Shown one piece after another: positions 1-8,782 of a stretch of DNA of 42,675 nucleotides. Source of the DNA: an uncultured delta proteobacterium (GTDB taxonomy: Bacteria > Myxococcota_A > Polyangia > Polyangiales > JADJMO01); NCBI GenBank assembly GCA_903923175.1, contig CAIXWQ010000726.1:1-42675 (forward strand), written 5' to 3'. Below the pieces are notes generated by a model. It was not told the DNA's origin, did not search any database, and worked only from the letters and a program-made list of their open reading frames with translations. Numbering within the stretch: the first letter of the stretch is position 1; each line of letters begins with the position of its first letter. Made by a program: the position numbers and the translations under genes.

Positions 1-1610
1 GGCGGCGCGTGGTCGCGCGAGGGCTCGGGCGCGTGGCGCGGAACCAGCACCTCGGAGCGCTCCTGCGGGTCGTCGTCGGGGTCGGGCGGCGGCGCGGGCA
101 GCGGGTGTCGGCGCGGCGGCGGCGGCGTGGGCGCGTCGCGGGCGATCGGCCCGGTCTGGGTCTCCGCGCCGCGCGTGTGATCGGCGGCCTCTGGCGAATC
201 GCGCGACTCTCGCGAGTCTCGCGAATCTCGCGGCTCGCGACCGACGCGGCCGTCGCGCGTGTCCTCGGGCTCACGCGCCTCCCGGACGTCTCGCTCGTCG
301 TGGGCGGCGGGCTCCGCGCCCGCGCCGGTCTGACCGCTTGCGGTCGTCGCGCGACGCGCGCCGTTGCGCTCCCCCACCACGCCCGGGTTGGTCTTCCCGG
401 CCTCGTCGGCCGCGGGTGGTTGCGGCGTCTCGCGGCCGTGCCCCGTCGTGTGCGCCGCCGCGCGCCCCGCCTTCGCGCCGGTGTGCGGAGTGCCGCCGCC
501 GGTCTCCGAGCTCCCCCCTTCTTCGTCGTCGACGTCGATGTCGATCGGCTCGTCGAGCGACGCGAGGATCTCCGCGGGCAGGACCGCCTCGACCTCGTCG
601 TCGGGCGAGAGCACCTCGTCCTCGGCGAGCCCTCCGTCGGGCGAGCGCGAGAGCGGCCCGCCGAGCACGCGCTGCTCGGCCTCGCGGAGCAGCCGCTCGA
701 GATCGGGCGACAGGCGCTGCTCGGGCGTCCGCGTCGACGACACCCCTCTGCGCTCGATGGCGAGCACCGGCTCGTCGCGCAGCGACATCGGGGGCTCGCT
801 CGCGCGCACGCCACGGTCGCTTCGCTCTGCGCGGTCACCGCGATCGCCGCGATCGCCGCGATCGCCGAACGGCGCCGAAGAGACCGGCCCGCCCATCGAC
901 GATCCGGGTGGTAGCCCGATGGAGGTCGCGAGGCTCGCGGAGCTGACGGGCGCGCGCAGCGAGGGGGGCGGTGGCCGAGAGCTCGAGGGCGACGAGCCGG
1001 GCGCGAAGAGGTCGTCGCCACGAACGCTGGGCGCCAGCGCTTCGATCTTGCGCAGCAGCGCGTCGACGTCGATCGGCCGCTCGAAGCGCGCGACCGCACC
1101 TGCGTCGCCGTCCGGCAACCCGGCGCCACCGGCGTAGATGATGCCGATGCCGGCGGCGTCGGGGAGCTGGCGCACGCGCGCCGCGACCTCGAGCGCCCCG
1201 GCGGCGTCGACGTCGAGCAGGATCAGCTTGGGCCGCTGCACCGCGACGCGACCGACGAGCATCGCGAGCGGCACGTCGATCACGTCGTAGCCACGCGCGC
1301 GCAGGTCCCACTCGATGCGCGCCGCTTCGACCGTCGGATCGGTGACGAAGATCGTCGCCCCGGCGCGCGGCTCGCCTCCGTCGTCGGTGGCGGGCGGGAG
1401 CGGGGTCGCGAACGCCGGGGCTTCCGCGAGTACGAGGAGCGCCGTCGAGGGCGGAGCCGAGGGCACGGCGAGCGGCTCCTCGCCCAGCGGGGCGGGGCCG
1501 AGAGCGGGCGCTTCGGGCGGCGCGGCGGGCGCGAGCGTCTCCGGCGGGCCCGGATCCGGGCCGTCGGGCGTCTCCCCGTTCTGCTCCCTGTCGCCCGTGT
1601 CCACGCTCAT
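1..1610 (-). CDS. Receiver-like (pseudo-receiver) domain protein with long low-complexity tail; 3' end outside window
   Basis: Open minus frame from ATG at 1610 to the window edge (not in the ORF track because it has no stop here). Translation MSVDTGDREQNGETPDGPDPG...ATIFVTDPTVEAARIEWDLRARGYDVIDVPLAMLVGRVAVQRPKLILLDVDAAGALEVAARVRQLPDAAGIGIIYAGG, then GDRGDRGDRGDR and other charged/Pro-rich stretches. Confidence 0.7.
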   Translation of the reverse strand, partial: MSVDTGDREQNGETPDGPDPGPPETLAPAAPPEAPALGPAPLGEEPLAVPSAPPSTALLVLAEAPAFATPLPPATDDGGEPRAGATIFVTDPTVEAARIEWDLRARGYDVIDVPLAMLVGRVAVQRPKLILLDVDAAGALEVAARVRQLPDAAGIGIIYAGGAGLPDGDAGAVARFERPIDVDALLRKIEALAPSVRGDDLFAPGSSPSSSRPPPPSLRAPVSSASLATSIGLPPGSSMGGPVSSAPFGDRGDRGDRGDRAERSDRGVRASEPPMSLRDEPVLAIERRGVSSTRTPEQRLSPDLERLLREAEQRVLGGPLSRSPDGGLAEDEVLSPDDEVEAVLPAEILASLDEPIDIDVDDEEGGSSETGGGTPHTGAKAGRAAAHTTGHGRETPQPPAADEAGKTNPGVVGERNGARRATTASGQTGAGAEPAAHDERDVREAREPEDTRDGRVGREPRDSRDSRESRDSPEAADHTRGAETQTGPIARDAPTPPPPRRHPLPAPPPDPDDDPQERSEVLVPRHAPEPSRDHAP

Positions 1611-1694
1611 CGTTGGTAGCAGACGTGCCGGGCCTGCGGCGGGGAAAATGCGGGCGGAAGGAGCCGCCCGGCCGCCCGTGCTATGCGGGGCGCG

Positions 1695-2192
1695 ATGACG
1701 ACCGCCCGGGGTACCAAGGGGCGCGAAGGCGGTGAGCGGCTCGTGGCGCAGAACCGGCGCGCCACGTTCGACTACGAGATCGAAGATCGCTTCGAGGCCG
1801 GGATGGCGCTCATGGGCAGCGAGGTCAAATCGCTGCGCGCCGGCCGCTGCGAGATCGGCGACGCCTACGCCACGATCGAGGGGCGCGAGCTGTGGCTCCA
1901 CCAGCTCTACATCGCGCCGTTCGAGCAGGCGGCGCACTTCGGCCACGAGCCGCGTCGCAAGCGCAAGCTGCTGCTCCACCGCGCCGAGCTCACGAGGATC
2001 GGCAAGTCGCTGGAGCGCGGCGGCTGGACGCTGATCGCGATCCGCGTCTGCTTCAAGGACGGTCGCGCGAAGGTCGAGCTCGGCCTCGCGCGCGGCCGCT
2101 CCCACGGCGACAAGCGCCAAGCGATCGCGAAGAAGACCGCGGATCGTGAGGCCCGCGATGCGATTGGTCGTGCCATGAAGGGGAAGCGATGA
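1695..2192 (+). CDS. smpB: SsrA-binding protein SmpB
   Basis: LVAQNRRATFDYEIEDRFEAGMALMGSEVKSLRAGRCEIGDAYATIEGRELWLHQLYIAPFEQA...RKRKLLLHRAEL is characteristic of SmpB. ATG at 1695 preferred over the upstream start in the track. Confidence 0.97.
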   Translation: MTTARGTKGREGGERLVAQNRRATFDYEIEDRFEAGMALMGSEVKSLRAGRCEIGDAYATIEGRELWLHQLYIAPFEQAAHFGHEPRRKRKLLLHRAELTRIGKSLERGGWTLIAIRVCFKDGRAKVELGLARGRSHGDKRQAIAKKTADREARDAIGRAMKGKR

Positions 2193-2572
2193 GCGCGAAG
2201 CCGGTCGACATCGAGCTCACGGGCGCGCTGCGCGTGCGCGGCACCTTCTCGCGGTGGGACGGCACGGAGCTCGTCGTGCGCGCCCCCTCCCCCGCGCCGC
2301 CCGGCGCGCGGCTCGACGCGGTCATCGCGCACGCGTCGGCCGAAGGGGCCGAGGCGGAGACCGGACGCGCCGCGGCGGTGCCCTTCAAGATGAAGGCCAT
2401 CCGCTGCCGCAAGGTCGAGGACGGTCGCTTCGAGATCACGCTCCGCGTGCTCGAGCTGTCGCGCGCCGCGCGGGAGGAGCTCGAAGCGGTCGCGGCGCTC
2501 GCTGCCGCCGCGGCCGGCGCGGCCAGCGGCGCGCCGGAGCGGGCGCGCGACGGCGAGCCCAAAGAAAGTTGA
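2189..2572 (+). CDS. Small hypothetical protein, possibly PilZ-like
   Basis: Overlaps the smpB stop (ATGA-type). MSAKPVDIELTGALRVRGTFSRWDGTELVVRAPSPAPPGARLDAVI...; beta-rich pattern only weakly reminiscent of PilZ. Confidence 0.6.
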   Translation: MSAKPVDIELTGALRVRGTFSRWDGTELVVRAPSPAPPGARLDAVIAHASAEGAEAETGRAAAVPFKMKAIRCRKVEDGRFEITLRVLELSRAAREELEAVAALAAAAAGAASGAPERARDGEPKES

Positions 2573-2612
2573 CGCTTCGACCGTCATACCCGACGGACGA
2601 CCGGAGGATCCC

Positions 2613-3266
2613 TTGGAGCGACGACGCCGAATCTCCCCGCCGGGCCTGGTGATCGCCACGCTCGCGCTCGCCGTGCTCCCCGCGCTCTCGAGCGCCGGCT
2701 GCCAGAAGGGCGAGAACAAGGGGGAGGCGAACGCGACGAGCGGCGCCGGCGAGAGCGCCGCCGAGCCCTCCGCGTCGACCAGCGCGTCGGGCTCCGGCGC
2801 GGCCGAGCCCTCCGCCTCCGCGAGCGGCACGGCGTCCGCGAGTGCCAGTGCGACGACCACGGGCAGCGCGAGCAGCACCAGCCCCGCGCCGACGACCGAC
2901 GCGACGGCGACCGGCGGCGCGACCTCGACGGCGAGCGGGCCCGCGTCGGGCAGTGCCGCCACGAGCGCCAGCGCGGCGCCCACGTGCGGCGAGAAGGGGC
3001 AGCCCAAATGCCCCCTGCAAGGGTGGATGTCGAGCGTGATGCAGCCCGCGATGGCGTCCAAGGACGCGACCAAGCTCGCGGCGGCGCTGCGCCAGTCGGC
3101 CAAGTACGCGCCGCCCGGCTACGCGAGCTGGGCGAAGATCGCGAACGACGGCGCCGCGGCGGTCGAGGCTTCGCACGACGTGACGTCGGCGAAGAAGTCC
3201 TGCACCGACTGTCACAACTCCTACAAATCGAAGTTCAAGACGGAGTCCCGGGCGCGCCCGCTGTGA
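2613..3266 (+). CDS. Putative lipoprotein with C-terminal class II cytochrome c-like CXXCH motif
   Basis: Lipobox LSSAGC, ~100-aa Ala/Ser/Thr-rich linker, then a helical domain ending KKSCTDCHNSYKSKFK (CXXCH near C-terminus). TTG start. Confidence 0.75.
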   Translation: MERRRRISPPGLVIATLALAVLPALSSAGCQKGENKGEANATSGAGESAAEPSASTSASGSGAAEPSASASGTASASASATTTGSASSTSPAPTTDATATGGATSTASGPASGSAATSASAAPTCGEKGQPKCPLQGWMSSVMQPAMASKDATKLAAALRQSAKYAPPGYASWAKIANDGAAAVEASHDVTSAKKSCTDCHNSYKSKFKTESRARPL

Positions 3267-3530
3267 CCCCGCTCGTGGGCGCCGCGCGATCCGCGGATGG
3301 CGTCGCGCACGGCGCGAACGAGCGCACGCTCGTGCCGCCCTGCCCCGGGGGAGTGTCCGCGTAGCGTTCAGAACGGACGCCTCGCCGTGCAGTCCGGAGG
3401 TCTGACATCCCGGCGCAAATCGAGTACGAGCGGCGCGTCGTTCTTCTCAGGGCGCGCCGTACCGGGTGAGCCCGCTCATCGAATCAGCGCCGCTCATCGC
3501 GCAAGCCCGAGAATCTCTAGGGAGGTCGTC

Positions 3531-4745
3531 ATGTTCCGTAAGGCGTCGTTCGCTTGGTATGCCCTGCTCGCTCTGTCGCTCGCTTCGATGGGTTGCCCCA
3601 AGAAGGACGACGCTGAGAAGGACAAGACCGACAAGGCCACGAAGGACAGCAAGAAGGGCAAGAAGGCCGCCGACGACGACGACAAGAAGTCCGACGACGA
3701 CGACGACAAGAAGTCGAAGAAGGGCAAGAAGGCCAAGAAGGGCGACGACGACGACAAGAAGGGTGACGACGACGACAAGGGCGCGAAGAAGGGCGACGAC
3801 GACAAGCCCGCCGCGGACACGAGCGCTCCGCTGTCGGTCGAGCTCGAAGGCAAGAAGTACGAGTTCAAGTACGGCCACGCCAAGCCCGACAACGACAACA
3901 TCGACATCACCCTGTCGACCGAGAAGCTCCCCTGCGACAAGTGGAAGGCCGGCGACGACGCCTTCACGCTCGAGTTCCACATCGGCCCGGGCACCGATGG
4001 GAAGTTCTTCGCGGGCCAGAAGGTCGGCGTGCAGCTCTACTGGAACAGCGAGACGCGCAAGTTCAAGCGCAACTTCGCCTACGCGTACGAGACCGCGCTG
4101 ACGATGTCCGCGTTCAAGCTCGACTCCGGCGAGAAGGTGAAGGGCACGCTCGACTTCGACTCGCCCTACAACGACTTCTCGGATCCGACGAAGAAGTTCA
4201 ACTACAAGGGCGCTGGCAAGTTCGAGGTCGAGCTCTGCTCCTCGGACAACGACTACAAGACGCTGAAGGCCCTGCCTGCCGCCGGCAGCGACGACGTCGC
4301 CGGCGCGTGGGGCACCGACAAGTTCGAGTCGAAGGTCGCCTACGCCTACGTCAGCAAGGACGCGTACTCGAAGGAGGCCTACGTCCGCGAGGTCTACTTC
4401 TTCGAGAACGACAAGGTCGCGTGCGACGAGTACATCAAGAGCGAGACGCTGAAGAACGAGAAGTATCTCTACGTCAGCGGCATCGGCGGCTCGGGCGAGA
4501 AGCACAAGTGGGACGGCCCGCAGCCTGCCGAGGGGCACTTCTCGATCCCCGTGAAGGGGAAGGACATGGGCAACTCGCACTACTTCCACGAGGGGCGCGT
4601 CGTCGTGAAGCTCGACGCGATCTCGTACAAGAAGGGCGGCAAGATCAGCGGCACCGTGACCGCCAAGACCGCCGCCGGCAACTACGACGGCGAGGGCGCG
4701 TTCAGCGGCAAGTTCGAGGCGAAGGTCTGCAACGAGCCGTGGTGA
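3531..4745 (+). CDS. Lipoprotein with Lys/Asp polyampholyte linker; paralogue of the next gene
   Basis: MFRKASFAWYALLALSLASMGCPKKDDAEKDKTDKATKD...; SD-like ggaggtcgtc upstream of ATG 3531. Ends GKFEAKVCNEPW, matching GQFEAKICNLTW in the next gene. Confidence 0.88.
   Translation: MFRKASFAWYALLALSLASMGCPKKDDAEKDKTDKATKDSKKGKKAADDDDKKSDDDDDKKSKKGKKAKKGDDDDKKGDDDDKGAKKGDDDKPAADTSAPLSVELEGKKYEFKYGHAKPDNDNIDITLSTEKLPCDKWKAGDDAFTLEFHIGPGTDGKFFAGQKVGVQLYWNSETRKFKRNFAYAYETALTMSAFKLDSGEKVKGTLDFDSPYNDFSDPTKKFNYKGAGKFEVELCSSDNDYKTLKALPAAGSDDVAGAWGTDKFESKVAYAYVSKDAYSKEAYVREVYFFENDKVACDEYIKSETLKNEKYLYVSGIGGSGEKHKWDGPQPAEGHFSIPVKGKDMGNSHYFHEGRVVVKLDAISYKKGGKISGTVTAKTAAGNYDGEGAFSGKFEAKVCNEPW
3600..3812 (+). 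repeat. Low-complexity Lys/Asp repeat (gacgacgacgacaagaag-type) inside lipoprotein CDS
   Basis: Repeated GAC/AAG runs encode AADDDDKKSDDDDDKKSKKGKKAKKGDDDDKKGDDDDKGAKKGDDDK. Confidence 0.9.
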
Positions 4746-4837
4746 TCACGTAGCTCTCGCCGCGCCCGCGGTCGGGAGCGCGAAGAGAGCGTCGTTCGCT
4801 CGTCCGCATCGAGCGTCGAGCGACGCCCGCGTCACGG

Positions 4838-4872
4838 CCTCGCACCCCCGGGTGCGGGGCCGTTTCGTTTTC
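4838..4872 (+). terminator. Rho-independent terminator
   Basis: cctcgcaccc-cc-gggtgcgggg hairpin followed by ccgtttcgtttt; 93 nt after the lipoprotein stop at 4745. Confidence 0.75.
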
Positions 4873-4899
4873 GCGCGCGCGAAGTATCCTGCGACCCCG

Positions 4900-5997
4900 A
4901 TGCGCACCGCACGCCCGCTCCTCTCGCTCGTCGTCGTCGCGCTCGGCCTCGTGGCGTGCGGCAAGTCGCAGGGCTCGGCCGGCGCGCAGCCCGCGGCCAG
5001 CTCGTCGTCCGCGATCGCTTCCGCCTCGGCCAGCGCCTCCGCGAGCGTCGCTGCCAACAAGCTCGGCTCGTTCGTCGCGGAGCTCGAAGGGCGCACCTTC
5101 ACCCTCGGAGGGATCAAGATCGTCCCCTACGCGAACTACCTGCACGTGGTGCTCTCGTCGGGCGCGCTCGACTGCGAGAAGACGCCGCGTGACGAGGACG
5201 TCATCGTCGAGCTCGATATCCCGCCCGGTCCCGGCGGGAAGTTCCTCGCAGGCCAGAAGCAGGGCGTGCCGGTGCGCTGGGCCTCCGAGAAACTCCCCTT
5301 CAAGTGGAAGCAGGCGACGCCCTACCAGACGATCGCGACGGTCGAGCCGTTCACGCTGGCGGCCGGCGAGAAGCTGAAGGGCACGCTCGAGTTCTCGCTG
5401 TCGTACACCGATCCGCGCGAGGACGCCGGAGCGCGCACGTACAAGGCCTCGGGCGGGTTCGAGGGGGTCATCTGTCCTGACTTCAACGGCTTCAAGACGC
5501 TCAAGGGCTCGCCCGAGGACGCCGGCGCAGCGCCCTTCGCGGGGGCCTTCGGCACGCAGAAGTTCGCGTACAAGAAGGCGCTCGCGATCGTCTTCAAGGA
5601 CCTGCAGAGCCGCGAGGAGTACGTCGAGTCGATCGAGCTCTACGACGACGACGCCGTCACGTGCGCCAACCGCTACGAGAAGAAGAACGCCGCGCGCTAC
5701 GTGTCGGTGACCTCGATCGGCGGCGCCGGCGCGAGCCACGCCCTCGGCGGCGTGCAGACCGCGGACGCTTCGTTCTCGACGCCGGGGCACGACAAGGCCG
5801 GCGAGAAGAAGGGGGGCGGCAAGTGGCATTTCTTCGCACGTCGCCGCGCCTGGGTGAAGGTCGACAAGTACGCCTTCAAGGGCGGCGAGACGCTCACGGG
5901 CAGCCTCTTCGCGGAGACGACGCCCGACACCAAGCCCGACGAGGCGGGGCTGATGCAGGGGCAGTTCGAAGCGAAGATCTGCAATCTCACGTGGTGA
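4900..5997 (+). CDS. Lipoprotein, tandem paralogue of the 3531-4745 product
   Basis: MRTARPLLSLVVVALGLVACGKSQGS lipobox. Shared blocks such as LEGRTFTLGGIKI/LEGKKYEFKYGHA, AFGTQKFAYKKALAIVFKDLQSREEYV/AWGTDKFESKVAYAYVSKDAYSKEAYV and FEAKICNLTW/FEAKVCNEPW. Confidence 0.88.
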   Translation: MRTARPLLSLVVVALGLVACGKSQGSAGAQPAASSSSAIASASASASASVAANKLGSFVAELEGRTFTLGGIKIVPYANYLHVVLSSGALDCEKTPRDEDVIVELDIPPGPGGKFLAGQKQGVPVRWASEKLPFKWKQATPYQTIATVEPFTLAAGEKLKGTLEFSLSYTDPREDAGARTYKASGGFEGVICPDFNGFKTLKGSPEDAGAAPFAGAFGTQKFAYKKALAIVFKDLQSREEYVESIELYDDDAVTCANRYEKKNAARYVSVTSIGGAGASHALGGVQTADASFSTPGHDKAGEKKGGGKWHFFARRRAWVKVDKYAFKGGETLTGSLFAETTPDTKPDEAGLMQGQFEAKICNLTW

Positions 5998-6043
5998 CGC
6001 GCGTTCGCCACGACGCGACGACCGCGCTGGACAGGGAGCCTCG

Positions 6044-7108
6044 GTGAACGATCCGACGACGCGGCCGCACGCGACCTTCAAACAGTCTCCAGAGGATTTC
6101 GTCGTCGAGGAGCTCGACGCCTACCCGGCCTCCGGCGAGGGCGAGCACGTCTACGTACGCATCCGCAAGCGCGCGCTCACCACCGACGCGGCGCTCGATC
6201 GGCTGGCGCGCGCGCTCGGGCTCGATCCGCGCGCGTGCGGCGCGGCGGGCATGAAGGACCGCGAGGCGATCGCGACGCAGCGGCTCTCGCTGCACGGCAC
6301 GACGGAGGCCGCCGTGCAGGCGCTGGCGGGGCGCTTCGACGATCTCGAGATCCTCGAGGTCGCGCGCCACGCGAACAAGCTCCGGCCCGGGCACCTGCGC
6401 GGCAACCGCTTCACCATCCGGCTCCGCGATCTCGACGACGCGGCCGTCGGCGCGATCGAGGCGACGCTCGGCGGGCTCGCGCGCACCGGCTTCCCGAACG
6501 CGTTCGGTCCGCAGCGGTTCGGTCGCGACGGCGACAACGCCGATCGCGCGCTCGCGTTCGTCCGCGGCGAGGCGCCGCCACCGCGCGACGCTCGCCTGCG
6601 TCGGCTGCTGTTCTCGGCGCTCCAGGCGCGCTGGTTCAACCGCGTGCTCGACGCCCGCGTCCGCGAGGGGACGTTCGCGACGCCGCTCGCCGGCGATCTG
6701 CTGCAGAAGCACCCGGGCGGCGCGCTGTTCGTCTGCGAGGACGTCGAGACGGATCGCGCGCGCGCCGCGGCGTTCGAGGTGTCGCCGACCGGCCCGATCT
6801 TCGGCGCCAAGATGGCGCAGCCGACCGGCGAGGTCTGGACGCGCGAGCGCGCGGCGCTCGCCGCGGACGGCGTGGGCGACGCCGACCTCGAGCGACACCG
6901 GGCGCTCGGCGAGGGGACGCGACGGACGCTGCGGGTCCCGATGGAGGAGCTCGCCCTCGAGCGCGCCCCGGGCGGCTTGATCGTGCGCATGGTGCTCCCG
7001 AAAGGGGCCTACGCGACCACGGCGCTCGGGTTGGCAGCGGAGCTCGTGCAGGCTCGGCCGGGCGGCGGCGGAGAAGGCGAGCGCGGCGACGAAGCGCCCG
7101 CAACGTGA
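6044..7108 (+). CDS. truD: tRNA pseudouridine(13) synthase TruD
   Basis: FKQSPEDFVVEEL, CGAAGMKDREAIATQRLSL, LRGNRFTIRLRD and FPNAFGPQRFGRDGDN are TruD signatures. GTG start. Confidence 0.95.
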   Translation: MNDPTTRPHATFKQSPEDFVVEELDAYPASGEGEHVYVRIRKRALTTDAALDRLARALGLDPRACGAAGMKDREAIATQRLSLHGTTEAAVQALAGRFDDLEILEVARHANKLRPGHLRGNRFTIRLRDLDDAAVGAIEATLGGLARTGFPNAFGPQRFGRDGDNADRALAFVRGEAPPPRDARLRRLLFSALQARWFNRVLDARVREGTFATPLAGDLLQKHPGGALFVCEDVETDRARAAAFEVSPTGPIFGAKMAQPTGEVWTRERAALAADGVGDADLERHRALGEGTRRTLRVPMEELALERAPGGLIVRMVLPKGAYATTALGLAAELVQARPGGGGEGERGDEAPAT

Positions 7109-7408
7109 AATTGCGTGTCGACGCCCTGGAAGCGGGACGCCGCCATCGACGACGCAGCCGGGCGGCTCTATGAGCCGAGCCGCCCCTGCCACCCGCGCCT
7201 TCGCGCGTTCGCTTGGAAGAAACCCGCTCCCGAGTACGCTCTCTCACCTTCGCGGAGCCCCCGCGAAGGGGAGTCACGAGCAAGCGGCGGCAAATCGTCG
7301 CCGCCGTCGCCGCCCACCGGGAACGTCCAGCCGCCTCCGGTGCTCCAACGAAGTGATGCGCCCAGCCTTCGGGGCGCGCTTCCCCGCGGATCGCCTCAGG
7401 AACCTCGA

Positions 7409-8200
7409 ATGAACATCGTCTCCAAATCCAAGGCCGTGCTGCTCGCGATGGGCGCGTCGCCCGTCATGTACCTGATGATCGCCCTCAGCGTGCTGAGCCT
7501 CGCGATCATCCTCGAGCGCGCCTACTTCTTCTATTCGATCCGCGACGACCTCGAGCGCCTCGCGGGGCAGCTGCGCTCGTTCCTGCGCGCGCACGACTAC
7601 TCCGAGGCGCGCAAGATGCTCGAGGCCTCGCCCTCGGCCGAGGCGGCCGTGGTGATCGCCGGGCTCGCCGAGCTGGACCACGGCCCGCACGCCGCCGAGG
7701 AGGCCATGGCCGGCGCGACCGCGCTGCAGCGCATGAAGCTCGAGCGACGCCTCGCCTACCTCGGAACGCTGGGCAACAACGCCCCGTTCATCGGGCTCTT
7801 CGGCACCGTCATCGGCATCATGCAGGCCTTCGAGCGCGTCGGCGAGGCGGGCAAGGCGGGGGCGCAGGTCGCGTCGAACTCGCTCGCCCCGACCGAGGTC
7901 ATGAACGCCATCTCCGAGGCGCTCGTCGCGACGGCGATCGGCCTCGGCGTGGCGATCCCGGCCGTCGTCGCGTTCAACTACTTCGGGCGGCTCATCAAGG
8001 CGACGGTCACCAACACCGACGCGCTCAGCCGCGTGCTCCTCGCGCACATGAAGGCCGAGGACGCCCCGCTCGAGGCCGCCGCGCCGCGCCGCGTGACGCC
8101 GACGAAGAAGCGCGAGGCGGCGCCCGAGAAGAGCGACAAGGGCGGCAAGTCCGAGAAGTCGGAGTCGCGCGCGGCCGAGTCGGGCGACGAGGAGAGCTGA
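7409..8200 (+). CDS. exbB: ExbB/TolQ/MotA-family proton channel protein
   Basis: N-terminal TM, RMKLERRLAYLGTLGNNAPFIGLFGTVIGIMQAF, EALVATAIGLGVAIPAVVAFNYF; charged C-terminal tail. ATG 7409. Confidence 0.92.
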   Translation: MNIVSKSKAVLLAMGASPVMYLMIALSVLSLAIILERAYFFYSIRDDLERLAGQLRSFLRAHDYSEARKMLEASPSAEAAVVIAGLAELDHGPHAAEEAMAGATALQRMKLERRLAYLGTLGNNAPFIGLFGTVIGIMQAFERVGEAGKAGAQVASNSLAPTEVMNAISEALVATAIGLGVAIPAVVAFNYFGRLIKATVTNTDALSRVLLAHMKAEDAPLEAAAPRRVTPTKKREAAPEKSDKGGKSEKSESRAAESGDEES

Positions 8201-8202
8201 GC

Positions 8203-8649
8203 ATGGCCGGCGGCGCGCGCAGCGACGGCGACGACGAGATGATCACGGCGATCAACGTGACGCCGATGGTCGACATCACGCTCGTGCTCTTGATCATCTT
8301 CATGGTGACCGCGAAGGTCATCGTGTCGCAGGCCATCCCCCTCGATCTCCCGAAGGCAGCGAGCGGCGGCGAGACGCAGGTCGTCTTCGCGGTCTCGATC
8401 GACAAGGAAGGGCACCTGCTGGCCGACAAGCGCCCCATCGCGACGGACGAGGAGCTGCGCAAGGTGGCGGCCGAGGCGCTCGCGAAGAACAAGGATCTTC
8501 GCACCGTGATCCAGGCGTCGTCCCAGACGACCCACGGCACCGTCATCCACGTGCTCGACCAGCTGCGTCAGGCCGGCGTCGTGAAGATCGGCTTCGCCAT
8601 CGACAAGACCGCGTCGGCGACCGGCGTGAAGGTCACCCCTAAGCAGTGA
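8203..8649 (+). CDS. exbD: ExbD/TolR biopolymer transport protein
   Basis: INVTPMVDITLVLLIIFMVTAKVIVSQAIPLDLPKA is the ExbD/TolR signature; directly follows exbB. Confidence 0.95.
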   Translation: MAGGARSDGDDEMITAINVTPMVDITLVLLIIFMVTAKVIVSQAIPLDLPKAASGGETQVVFAVSIDKEGHLLADKRPIATDEELRKVAAEALAKNKDLRTVIQASSQTTHGTVIHVLDQLRQAGVVKIGFAIDKTASATGVKVTPKQ

Positions 8650-8782
8650 GCCCAGGCGCGACACGGGCTCGCCCGAGCGGGCGCGACGTGTCAGAACTCC
8701 GGGCCGGACTCGCGGTAGACCATTTCACGCAGCTCGTGCGTATCCAGGCAGCCCGCCGACGAATCGGAAGCAGACGATCGCC

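Noticed and set aside
1611-1694. Possible tmRNA (ssrA) next to smpB
   Set aside because: Only ~84 nt of divergent intergenic space; no tRNA-Ala-like end or tag-coding frame seen nearby.
3600-3812. Repeat tract as a possible CRISPR-like or satellite array
   Set aside because: In-frame coding GAC/AAG repeats with no spacer structure.
7115-7408. N-terminal extension of the ExbB-like ORF
   Set aside because: Pro/Ser/Arg-rich sequence unlike ExbB; the true protein begins at ATG 7409 with a typical N-terminal TM.
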